In this document: one piece after another, positions 13,892-23,837 of the stretch
How positions within the stretch are numbered: the stretch's first letter is position 1
How the letters are laid out: the number at the start of each line of letters is the position of its first letter
Notes under the pieces: model-generated
What the model was told of the DNA's origin: nothing
The model's input: the letters and a program-made list of their open reading frames with translations, nothing else
The model's database searches: none
NCBI GenBank assembly: GCA_000231825.2
Contig: JH720357.1
Span: 1 to 45,386, forward strand
Source of the DNA: Tetrahymena elliotti 4EA
Taxonomy: Eukaryota > Ciliophora > Oligohymenophorea > Hymenostomatida > Tetrahymenidae
Direction: 5' to 3'
DNA length: 45,386 nucleotides
Made by a program: the position numbers and the translations under genes

Positions 13892-14836
13892 ATGACAAAT
13901 AAAAATATCTATTTGGCTTTTACTCTTCTTCTAGTGTCTAATTGCTCTGCTTTGATTAACTTCAGAGGATTCAACTAATCTAACTATGTTTCCTAATGTA
14001 AAATACCTTGCGAGAGTATTATTGATAGAATTATACCAGGTGCTGTTCTAGGTATGAATTACAAAATTAAAGGTGATGGTTACTAAAGCTGGCTTTAGAA
14101 AAGCAATGTTAATTATTGCTGCAACCAAATGAAAACTTATGATTTCCTTGATGGTATGATAGTACCTGATTTTTATGAAGTAGAACAAACTAATTTGCCT
14201 GATTTGGAAAGTTTAGTATCAAAAATAAGTAAAAACGATCACAATAGCGAAAAAAAATACAAATATAAAATTGATATCATTCATGAATTCTAGAGAAGAG
14301 CTCTCAAAGTTTCAGCTGATATGAATTAATTCAGAGTTAACATGACTAATGTAGAGTCTATAGTTCCAGATGTCAACACATGTGATAGTAGCTATGATAT
14401 AGATAACAAATGCTGGTTAACAGCTCTCCATGTCTTAGGTAAATAGGTTTACAACTCATTACAAATAGGAAGCTATCAAAAAATAAGTATGACTATTTAC
14501 ACAAACGAAAAGTACACTGAAAAGCAAATAAATCAAATCTACACCTCTTATATTGCTGAAAAAGGTCTTGAAAATATTAACTCTGCATTTAAAAGCAAAG
14601 AATCCCCTTCAATAGAGATAAGATATTATGGATGCACTGATTTACTTTCAAGAAAAAACTGGAAGGATTTCTTAAATAACCTTAGTGTTAAGTAATACAT
14701 TTATGGATCAGGATCAATCAGTGATGAAAGTTAATTAAATTCTACCTCTATTGATTCCTATCATCTTTTTGATTACGAACCTTCTGAAATCAAATAATGT
14801 GCAAAAGAAATATATGATATTGAGTTTTAGTATTGA
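13892..14836 (+). CDS. Small secreted cysteine protein, tandem copy A (function unknown)
   Basis: Single-exon frame of 314 residues from ATG 13892 to TGA 14834. Residues 1-20 form a clear signal peptide (MTNKNIYLAFTLLLVSNCSA). The mature part has eight cysteines in the order CKIPC, CC, DTC, KCW, YYGC and KQC, all kept in the second copy 2.7 kb downstream. That suggests disulphides and export to the cell surface or a secretory granule. Other conserved stretches include YDFLDGMIVPDFY, VESIVPDVNTCDSS and TNEKYTEKQINQIYTSYIAE. The start is chosen because it begins the signal peptide. I do not recognise the family; it is not an obvious immobilisation antigen, which would show periodic CxxC repeats. 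Confidence 0.9.
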
Positions 14837-15004
14837 TTTTCTTTATTTGTTAAGTTTTAGTATATATAAATATATAAAAAAATTATAAAATAATAATTTA
14901 AATTAAATTTTTTTTCCTTCACAATTTTAATTATTTTTTCTTTGAAAAGCATAATTAATTAAAAAAATTTAAAGATATCTTGTTATTCGTTCTAAAAGTT
15001 CTTT

Positions 15005-15199
15005 NNNNNNNNNNNNNNNNNNNNNNNNNNNNNNNNNNNNNNNNNNNNNNNNNNNNNNNNNNNNNNNNNNNNNNNNNNNNNNNNNNNNNNNNNNNNNNNN
15101 NNNNNNNNNNNNNNNNNNNNNNNNNNNNNNNNNNNNNNNNNNNNNNNNNNNNNNNNNNNNNNNNNNNNNNNNNNNNNNNNNNNNNNNNNNNNNNNNNNN
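15005..15199. other. Assembly gap (195 N)
   Basis: Unresolved bases. The gap lies between copy A of the secreted-protein pair and the receiver-domain remnant, inside the repeated unit, so a collapsed or misjoined repeat is possible here. Confidence 0.99.
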
Positions 15200-15276
15200 A
15201 TAAAAAAATATTTTTAAATCTATTTGATGATTTTTCTCGAGTGTAAGAATATCAAATACAAGTAAATATTTTATTC

Positions 15277-15640
15277 TCAATTTTTATTGCAAAGTTTATT
15301 CTTATAATTTAGAATTAAGTTTTAGAAATATACCTTTAAAATAGGTTTATTAATAAAATTGCTCATCCCAACTTCAACATATTTTTTGTAATCTTCCTAG
15401 CCTACATAAGCAGTGCACGCAATAATTACAAGAATGTTTGTATAATTTACACTTTAATAAAATTAAATAATTTCTTTGAATGTTTCATATCCATTTTTAA
15501 CTGGCAACTAATATTGAAAATGAATAAAAGTAACTATAAATTAAAGAGATAAAAAATAAGCATAATTAATTTTTAAAATTGTATTTTGAATCAAGATTTA
15601 TTATTAATTTGATTGCCAACCAAAGTAAAAAAAATTATTA
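15277..15640 (-). pseudogene. Response-regulator receiver domain remnant
   Basis: On the minus strand a frame ending at TGA 15277-15279 encodes the C-terminal half of a two-component receiver domain: QLPVKNGYETFKEI, then VIIACTAYVGQEDYKK and GMSNFINKPI. The conserved Thr (ACTA) and the KP lysine of the receiver fold are present. The phospho-acceptor strand, normally D-x-x-MP, reads FQYQLP, so the acceptor Asp is missing. Upstream sequence stays open but shows no further receiver motif or kinase domain. In Tetrahymena such domains usually sit at the C-terminus of hybrid histidine kinases; here only the tail survives. The N-gap lies just beyond its 3' side. Confidence 0.7.
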
Positions 15641-15739
15641 TTTTAAATAATGGAAAAATCATTTTAAAATTTAACAAAACAGAATATCTTTTTTGCATTT
15701 AAATTTATCTAAATATTAAAATTTATTCAAACTAATTAA

Positions 15740-16612
15740 TTGTTTTTACAAAAATTAAAAAAAATGTTTTTATAAAATTATTCCTTAGAAATTTGTAATC
15801 AAATGAATCTTAAAACAAATTTATATCATATCAAAGATTAGGTTTTACTTATTAGATTAACTTTCAGAAATAAGCATAAAGCATCTAATTTAACAATAGA
15901 AATAAATACAATAGGCATACTCCTATTTAAATATTAGAGTTAACATAAATTAAATAAATAATATAGATAAAGTTAATGAAAGTATTTATTGTGGTTCATA
16001 AAATTGCTGTGTAAAATTTGTTCCATAAAAAATAATCAAAGTAATTGATATAATTTAAATTTAATATATACATCAAAGTAATTTTTACTGTAATTGATTA
16101 TGATTTGTCTACTTCTAAATGTTCTTAGATTAGTGCCTGAATAGAGTGAAATGAATAGGAAAATATCAAAATATTATTTTGTTAATTTTTTCTATTTCTT
16201 CATTTAAAAATTAATTCATAATTAAATTTCATAAGCAATAAGATATATTTTATTTTCAACTTTGGAGTTTCAAAATAATCTAATTTATTTTTTTATAAAA
16301 ATAACAGTTAGGATTACACCATTTTTCTAAAATGTGTTGTATTATCAATATTTCAGAATTGAATCAAATAAATCTTATTTTTAAAAACTAATTTAGAGAT
16401 TTTGATGATTTCCTGACCAGATAGATTAAATTGAAAGAAATTTTGGCAGAAAAATAATAATTAGAGCTAAAAATAATTGATTACGAAGTAAGAAAAACAA
16501 TTTCTCAACAGAATTCTTCACAATAAATTATCAATATATATTTTCTATATATTTAATTCAATAATTTTATAATAAATTAAATTCAAATTAATAAAATAAA
16601 TAATTCAAAAGT
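15740..16612. repeat. 5' flank of copy B, shared with an orphan copy at about 19740-20330
   Basis: This stretch aligns by eye with about 19735-20330. Shared landmarks include AAATTATTCC, CTCCTATTTAAATATTAGA, TTAATGAAAGTATTTATTG and AGATTAGTGCCTGA / AGATTAGTACCTGA. Its 3' half also matches the flank of copy A. It is therefore the 5' part of a repeated unit present about three times in this window. It probably carries the promoter of the gene at 16613. Confidence 0.65.
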
Positions 16613-17554
16613 ATGGCAAATAAAATTATCTATTTGGCCTTTACTCTGATTCTAGTGACTCAGTGTTCTGCTTTCATAAACTTCAGAGGATTCAATTTCT
16701 TTAAGGATGATTCCTAATGCAAAATACCATGTGAGAGTATTATTGACAGAGTTTAACCTGGTTCCGTTCTAGGTATGAATGCAAAGATGACAGGTTTTAC
16801 CTACTAAGAATGGTATTAGAAAAGCAATATAAATTATTGCTGTGACCAAATGAAAACTTATGATTTCCTTGATGGAATGATAGTACCTGACTTTTATGTT
16901 GTAGAACCAACTAACTTACCTGATGTGGAAAGTTTAGTATCAAAATTTACTAAAAATGATGACAGTAACTCAAAAAATTACAAGTACAAAATTGATATCA
17001 TTCATGAATTCTAGAGAAGAGCTTTCGACATTTCAGCAAATTTGAATTAGCTAAGAGTTAATATGACTAATGTAGAGTCCATAGTTCCAGATGTCAACAC
17101 ATGCGACAGTAGCTTTAATCCAGATAACAAATGCTGGCTAGCAGCTATCCATAACTTAGGTGAATAGGTTTATAACACATTACAAATAGGAACCTATCAA
17201 AAAATAAGTATTACTATTCATACAAACGAAAAGTATACTGAAAAGCAAATCAATCAAATCTACACATCTTATATTGCTGAATATAGTCTTGACTATATTA
17301 ACAAGGCATTTAAAAGTAAAGAAACCCCATCAATAGAGATAAAATATTATGGATGCACTGATTTACTTTAAAGAAAAAACTGGAAGGATTTCTTAAATAA
17401 CCTTAGTGCTAAGGACTACATATTTTCACCATAATCAATCAGTTAGGAAAGTTAATTAAATTTTACCTCAATTGATTCTTATCATCTTTTTGATTAGGAA
17501 CCTTCTGAAATCAAATAATGCGCAAAAGAAATTTATTCAATTGTATTTTAGTGA
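16613..17554 (+). CDS. Small secreted cysteine protein, tandem copy B (function unknown)
   Basis: Single-exon frame of 313 residues, ATG 16613 to TGA 17552. It is closely similar to copy A along its whole length, with a signal peptide (residues 1-20, MANKIIYLAFTLILVTQCSA) and the same eight mature cysteines. Differences cluster after the CKIPC motif's upstream segment, in the linker after VESLVSK, and near the C-terminus. Many are conservative, and both frames are intact, so both copies look under selection and probably expressed. The high similarity in the 5' flank suggests shared regulation. Function unknown; the signal peptide and cysteines argue for a secreted or surface-associated product. 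Confidence 0.9.
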
Positions 17555-17724
17555 TTGATTTTCTCTATTTGTTAAGTATAAGTCTATATAAATATAACAA
17601 TATAATTATAAAATAATAATTTCATTATTTTTCTCAATTATTTGGATATTCAACTCATACTTTCTTTAAAAATTTTTGACTTTAAAATTCTCATGAAGCT
17701 AGATGTTTTTTATTAAAAAAAGGC

Positions 17725-18054
17725 ATGAAATTAACATTAAGAAATGTCAAATCTTTTTAAGAATATCTAGAGTCAAAAAAATATTCATATAACTATAGAA
17801 AGGATAATATTCATAACATTTTAAAGACAATAAATAATTTAGTTTACTAAACGGTAATACTAACGTCTGTCTGTCTTTCCTGAGAGAATATTTTGACAAG
17901 AGAGATAGTAAAATCAAAAATAAGGAATAAATTAAACATTCCTGCTTTAAATTACTTACTCATGATAGACTATAATGAACCTGAAATTCACAATTTTGAT
18001 TTAAATGATCCTATTAATTAATTTAAATGTGTGAAAAATAGAATGCATTTTTGA
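17725..18054 (+). pseudogene. Broken small coding frame, unknown
   Basis: From ATG 17725 a protein-like frame of 52 codons (starting MKLTLRNVKSFQEYLESKKY) runs to TGA 17881. Protein-like sequence continues in other frames: REYFDKRDSKIKNKEQIKHS, then DYNEPEIHNFDLNDPINQF, ending at TGA 18052. At least two frame changes are needed to join them and I see no splice sites that would do it. I recognise no family. It sits against the transposase remnant and GC-richer island, so it may belong to the same dead element. Confidence 0.4.
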
Positions 18055-18099
18055 TATGAATTATTTTTTTACACATTTAATATTTAAATTTTTTTGCCA

Positions 18100-18260
18100 A
18101 AGAAAATAAATTTTGTTCGGCAAGGCACGGATCGATTTCAAAAGTATATGGCATTTTACCGAAGCTGCCAAAATTGCCGAAAAAAATGAATGGGATTTTG
18201 AACCCTGTTTATGACCCAGTCTAGTTTTCATGAGACTTGAAAACAATAATATCCCATCTT
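18100..18260. other. GC-richer island with an inverted repeat
   Basis: This block is visibly richer in G and C than its surroundings. It contains a perfect 8-bp inverted repeat, TTCGGCAA at about 18116 and TTGCCGAA at about 18174, with inner GGCA/TGCC complementarity and a second CCGAAGC / TTCGG-like arm. Codons that are rare in ciliates (CGG, CGA, TCG) appear in every frame that is open. It lies just downstream of the minus-strand transposase remnant. It could be an end of that element, a structured RNA or a foreign insert; the sequence alone does not decide. Confidence 0.45.
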
Positions 18261-18291
18261 TCTTATAGATTCTTAGTTTTTTTTGTACTCT

Positions 18292-19489
18292 CTGCCCTAC
18301 TCTACCTTATAAATTTACAAAAATTAACTTTTAATAATTTCTTATAAAGTTCTCAACTTAGCTTTAAATACTTTATTAACAGATGATTCCTTTAGGTTAA
18401 AATATACTCTGGGGTTTAAAAACATATACCACTTATTTTTTATATTCCCAATGAATGCTACCATAAGTATCTAAGAAGAGAGCGTGCTTAGCTAATTCAT
18501 CTTAGTTAAGATTTTTTAGAAATATATTATCTACCCATACTTGATGTCCTTCTTTATTATAAAGGCTGATGTTTAATTTCCATTAAACCATATCTCACAA
18601 TCTCTCTTATCTAACTTCTTTAAGAGCTTAGTACCAGATCCATTAAAGATAATTCCTTCCCAGTACTCATTCTGAAAATACCACAGTATAAGAATATTTA
18701 ATTCTTCTATTTATTATTACAGATTTTGTTCCTATTTTGGTTATTGTCTAATTTTCTCTTATATCTAATTAACTCCATAAGAGTTTCATCCATGTTTATT
18801 CAAGAGTTTTTTAGGATTATTCTGTTTCATCTTAAAATTCTTTTATGATTTCTTTTTTCTTTTATAATTGAATCTTGAAATATATATACTTTACTATCTT
18901 TAAGCAATGAAAAGTTATTTATTTTCATGAAATAATAGATAAAGCCATGAGAAAACAGACATTCAGTTTTAGGAAATTACTTTTTTGTTTCTACAATTAG
19001 TCTTTTAATAGTTATTTATTAGTGTTTTTCATTTGAGGCTTTGATTTTTTCTGACATGAAATGCTCTATGTCTTTATAATGAGGATTTTATCTTCCTCCG
19101 TCAATCTATAAATCATTAGAGATCCTTTATTAGTACACTTCGTATATTAAGCAATGATATATTTTTATTAATCTATCCAATACCTTACAGTTTTAGGAGG
19201 TAGCTTTTCTCTAATTGCAACTTCATATTCATAATAATTTCCTACTTGTATTTGAGTGAATATTTTCTTTTTTAACAATAGTTGACTCAACTTCCAAATA
19301 TTTATTAATTTTTTACATTTACTACTTTTACTATTCAATAACTTCTTACTGTTAATTTATAAGATTGTCTTTTTTTAAAGCTATCTATCTTTATTTATCT
19401 ACTTCATATTTGAGATTGTCATTTTAAGACATAATTCTCTCTACTAAAGTAATTGGCTTAAAGTATTTTTTGATATTTTCTTAATTCAT
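18292..19489 (-). pseudogene. Decayed DDE transposase, CENP-B/Pogo-like
   Basis: Minus-strand reading from ATG 19489 gives, through several frameshifts and TGA stops, the parts of a DDE_1 (CENP-B/Pogo/Tigger-type) transposase in the right order. First come a Gln-rich N-terminus and a helix-turn-helix-like segment (EVAIREKLPPKTVRYWI). Next is a CENP-B-type DNA-binding piece (DGGRQNPHYKDIEHFMSEKI). The first catalytic Asp is in INMDETLMEL. Then follow EGIIFNGSGTKLLKKLD and DKRDCEIWFNG, and the second catalytic Asp in HALFLDTYGSIHWE. Last are a remnant of the QPLDxGVN segment (FQPKGI) and VNKVFKAKLRTL. The third acidic residue is not recognisable. The number of lesions means it cannot make an active enzyme. 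Element ends were not found. Confidence 0.75.
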
Positions 19490-19734
19490 TTTCTTTTTAT
19501 GTATTTTCTTAATTATTTTCAAAATTAATTATCAGTTAAATATAATATTTGAAATAGTAGGGCAATTATCCAAAATTTCATAAATTGAGGCAATTATTTG
19601 AAAAAGGCTATTAATTCTAATCAATAGAGTAATTAAAAGAATAATCATTTTAAAATTGAAAAAATCAAAATAAATACTTTTGTTTCTCTTTTTTTTTACA
19701 TTATATTATTCACTTCAAAAATTAAAAAAATATT

Positions 19735-20330
19735 TTTTATAAAATTATTCCAAGAAATTTATAATCAAATAAATCTTCAAATCAGCTTTCAAAATTAATC
19801 TTAAAGTGTCTAATTTAAGAATAGCAATATATACAATAGTCATGCTCCTATTTAAATATTAGAATTAACATAAATAATATAGATAAAATTAATGAAAGTA
19901 TTTATTGAACTCATAAAATGTATGTAGATAACAAATACACTCTTTATATTATTTGAAGCACATATTTTATTGTTTAAATAGTAATAATAATTTTAATGAC
20001 TTTAATTTTACCTATAACATATTCTAAATTAAATATTTTTGAAGAAGTAAGTTATTTTTTTGAAAATACCTTAAAATTATTGTTAAATATATCTAATTCA
20101 TTATTTCTTTTATTACATTTATGAAAGATTTTTTTGATAAAAAAAAGTAATTGAAATAATTGAAACACATTAAATCTAATTAATTTTTTAAAGTTAATTA
20201 AAGCAATTGATTATGATTTGTGTTTTACCAATATTATTATAATTATCAGCTAAGAAATTTTAGATTAGTACCTGAGCAGAATAATATGAATAAAGTAAAA
20301 GTAATCAAAATATTGGAATATCTTAAGATT
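19735..20330. repeat. Orphan third copy of the secreted-protein 5' flank
   Basis: Matches about 15780-16160 upstream of copy B (shared CTCCTATTTAAATATTAGA and TTAATGAAAGTATTTATTG, then AGATTAGTACCTGA with a downstream ATGAATAAAGTAAAA-like tail). After about 20310 the similarity stops and no signal-peptide frame follows. It marks either a lost third gene or a partial duplication of the promoter region. Confidence 0.6.
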
Positions 20331-21001
20331 TACTTAACCGATTTTGATGATTAACATATCTTATAAATGTATATAAAGCTCTATTAAAGCAAATAAAATA
20401 CATTTGTTTATCTGTTAAGAAAGTACTGGTCTCCCAAAATATCCATATAGTTAAATAGAAATTAATTGCTTATTTTAAAAAATCTAAAATCACATTTGTA
20501 ATCCATATCTTTAAACTATTCTAAGCTAGCTAATTTTTCAAAATTTTAAGAAGTTAAGGTATATTCATAAGATAATATTTTAGCATGATTAGCATGAAAG
20601 CCCCTATTTCCATCCCTCCACTAAAAAAATTTAACAAACCTTTATTTCTTTTTTAATTTAACTCAATTAAGATGAGAAAATACATTTTGAAAACACTAAC
20701 TTAACAGAGAGGGTGAAAAATATTAACTAAATTATTTTAAATTTAAGACTTAAGTTCATTTGTTAATTTTGATTATTTGAATTTTTTATTAAAAATATTT
20801 AGATTTTGTTAATGCTTTGTAAACTATATATTTTATCTAAATTTTATTGATAGCAATTACATTAATTTAATTGTTTTTTATATTTTACATAAATTTGTTT
20901 AAAAAATTCATATAATTTTGATCTTAATTATTAATTGATTCATATTCAATTTAATATCTAAATAAATTAAAAAAAAATGTTGATATAAAATATAAAATAT
21001 T
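20331..21001. other. AT-rich intergenic region, nothing recognised
   Basis: No coding frame, repeat or RNA gene is apparent. It should contain the promoter of the LRR gene that starts at 21002. Confidence 0.5.
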
Positions 21002-23064
21002 ATGGAAATCTAAAAGATGTGCTTCATATTTTTAGAGATACAAACATATATTTTAATATTTATATATGAAAAGCTACAAGACTCTAATTTAAGCTCTTAC
21101 TTAAATCTTGATATTGATTTAAGGTAAAATTATTAATCTTTCTTTTAATTAATTAAATCTCCAAGCTTTAACTTTTAGTCTTCATCTAAAAATAATATTT
21201 TAATTTTTGAGCTACTGACTGTTTTAGATTTTATCTTAATTTTTTTGTTTTCTCATTCTTATTTCTTTTTAATAGCAAAAATGGAGTTCTTGAAAAAGAT
21301 TCATAAAAATTAGGATCTCTATTAGCAAAATGCTCAAATCTCTAAACTTTGGTTCTATACCTTAAGTAAAAATAGTTTTTCAATATTAATTATGCATTTT
21401 TGATTGAAAAACAAATAAAAACTTTAAAATATGAGTGGCTGGCTGACTCACCAATAGGGTTGTCTTACTTAATATTAATTATTTTTGCATTCATTTTTAT
21501 TTGTTCTTTTCAAATTTTTCATAGTCAAAATTTTTTTAATTATTTTTAAAAGTTACAATTCCATTGATCAATATGGAGTATAAGCATTAGGATCTGGCTT
21601 AACAAAATGCTCCAATCTCTAAACCTTGACTCTATTACTAAAGTAAAATAATATTTTAATTTTAATTAATCATTTTTGAATGAATAAATACAATAATAAT
21701 TTTAATAAAAATTTTGATAAAATGAATATTAATCTATCCATAAATTTATTTTTATTAAAATGACTTATTTGTTCTTTTCAGATTTAGCTGAAATTTTTAT
21801 GTTTTCAAAAAACTATGTTAATAATTTTTTAATAGTTACAATTTCATTGGTGAAAAAGGAGTATAAGAATTAGGATCTTAATTAGCAAAATGCTCAAATC
21901 TTTAAAATTTGACTCTAAGCAACTCATTTTTATTTTTTCTTTTCATATTTAATTCAAATTTTTATGCTTTTCTAACAAAAATTTATTTTTATCATTTTTA
22001 AAAAGTGAAAATAATGTTGGTGATATGGGCTTATAAGGATTGGGATCTGAGTTAAATACTCAAATCTCTAAACTTTAACTCTATGTCTTAATTAAATATA
22101 TTATTTCAATATTAATATGCATTTTTGAATGGCTATAAGCAGAAGTTAATATATTAAGGACTTACTAACTGATTTGGTTTAGTTATTTATATTTGATTTG
22201 CTCATTCATTTTTATTTGTTCATTTTAGGTTTAATTCAAATTTTTATGTTTTTTCTTTGATTTATTTCCTCACTCAATATTTACTTTTTTATCTTTTAAA
22301 AGTACCAATAATATTGGTGAGATGGGCTCATAAGAATTAGGATTTGGTTTCGCAAAATGCTCAAATCTATAAACATTAACTCTTGACATAACGTACAAAT
22401 TTTTTTAAACTTTTTTGGTTTGTTTACTTAATATTTTTTTGGCTAGCTTATTTATTCATTTTTATCTGTTGTCTATAGATTTTATGAAAATTTAAATTTT
22501 TTCTCATTTTCTTAAATGTTTCTTTATTTTATATTTATTTATATAATTTAATAAAAGTAATAATATGATTGGTTAAAAGGGTATAGAAGGATTAGCATCT
22601 GGCCTAGCAAAATGTTCATATCTCTATACATTAACTCTTGAAATTATGTAAAAATTCTCTTTCAATTTTAATTATATATTTTTTTAATTAAAGACTTTAA
22701 TTAAATAACTTACTGACTTATTTGGGTTTTTATTTGTTTTTTTCAGAATTTATTCAAATGTTTGTTTTCTCATTTTTTTAAATAACTTTATTCAATATTT
22801 AATTTTTCTTTGTTTTAAAAGTGTGGATGATATAGGTGTGAAAGGTGCATCAATATTAGGATTAGAATTAACAAAATTCTCTCATCTCTAAACTTTGGAT
22901 CTTTGCCTCTAGTAAAATATTTCTTTATTGAGTAATTATTATTATAAATTTATAAAAGTTACAGTAATAAAGATGATGAAATAGGTGAAATAGATACAAA
23001 AAAATTAAAATAAAAGTTAATAAAAGCAAAAAGATTAGTAAAGTTATCACTTTTCATTTAATGA
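21002..23064 (+). CDS. Leucine-rich-repeat protein built from 90-nt exons; two exons damaged
   Basis: Nine exons: 21002-21123, 21276-21365, 21553-21642, 21836-21925, 22006-22091, 22303-22392, 22558-22647, 22822-22911, 22959-23064. Each internal exon is exactly 90 nt (exon 5 is 86), starts one base before a codon and encodes one 30-residue LRR of the form NxIGxxGxxxLGSGLAKCSNLQTLTLxL. All introns are phase 2. This repeat class is widespread in Tetrahymena and resembles ribonuclease-inhibitor-type LRRs, which bind proteins. The end (KAKRLVKLSLF, TGA 23062) matches the usual basic tail of such proteins. Exon 4 has no GT donor (the expected site at 21926 reads AT). Exon 5 carries a 4-nt deletion and a GT-to-TT donor change. 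Skipping both would keep the frame, so a shortened six-repeat protein is possible; otherwise this is a pseudogene. Start ATG 21002 is tentative. Confidence 0.7.
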
Positions 23065-23302
23065 TTATCATATAATTTGTTAAAATTGTTATTTTGATTC
23101 CAACTTAATTATTAAGCTAAAAATAAATAAAAATTTTTGTCTCAATACTAAAACTTATTTATCTTTATAGATTTATTTATTCAACTATTTATAATTATTT
23201 TATTAAATTTAAATAATTTAATTTATTATTTCTTGTTAATATTTTATTAATTTTTTGATTAAAATTCTACCTCATTTTATAATTTAAAATTCACTTTTTT
23301 AT
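23065..23302. other. Short AT-rich spacer
   Basis: Only homopolymeric AT-rich sequence after the LRR gene's stop; likely holds its 3' end. No gene seen. Confidence 0.4.
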
Positions 23303-23697
23303 GAAAATACTCCATTGAGGTTAATAACACCAAAAGGAGAAAAGAACCCATTATTACGATTAGAGATTAAAAAAAAGGAAAGAAATACATCTATTTTATA
23401 GTAAGAGCTGATAGAAAAAATATCCTCCTTTTCAAGTTTTTAAAGGAAAAAGAGATTTTTTTGTAAATTTATGAATTTTTGTTAGGAGGCAATATATTTT
23501 TGCAGGTACAGTCTAAATTTTGTAATAAATTCTAAGATAAAATGTTTTTCATAACCACATCCAAAAAAATGTTGATTCCAAATAACTAGATATTTGAATG
23601 GGATTTAGCTGTAACCAAAAATTATGTTACATATCTTAAATAAAATATAAAGAATTTAAATAATAAATTTTTTTGTAATTTTTACATAATTTTTTGA
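23303..23697 (+). pseudogene. Coding-like forward fragment, frame-broken
   Basis: A forward frame from 23303 (NTPLRLITPKGEKNPLLRLE...) is open to TGA 23573, and a second frame from ATG 23542 to TGA 23695 (MFFITTSKKMLIPNNQIFEW...) overlaps it. Both have protein-like composition, with a basic first half, and one base shift would join them. There is no recognised domain and no clear start. It lies tail-to-tail with the minus-strand gene that stops at 23838. Confidence 0.3.
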
Positions 23698-23837
23698 ACT
23701 AATTGAATTGATTGAATAGAAAAAATATTTGAACAAATAATAATTGATCAATATGATATATACTTATGGTTTTTTTTATTATTAGATCTTGAAATGAATC
23801 TTCAATACGAGATTACGTTTGGTTGTTATATTTTATT

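Noticed and set aside
14489..14695. Forward 68-codon standard-code gene
   Set aside because: It is an internal part of secreted-protein copy A, cut short only because TAA is read as a stop in the standard code.
14969..15280. Frames on either strand running through the N block
   Set aside because: They exist only because the 195 N contain no stop codons.
18061..18246. Minus-strand 61-codon gene starting MFSSLMKTRL
   Set aside because: It continues in frame with the decayed transposase region and crosses the GC-richer hairpin; no independent start context or domain.
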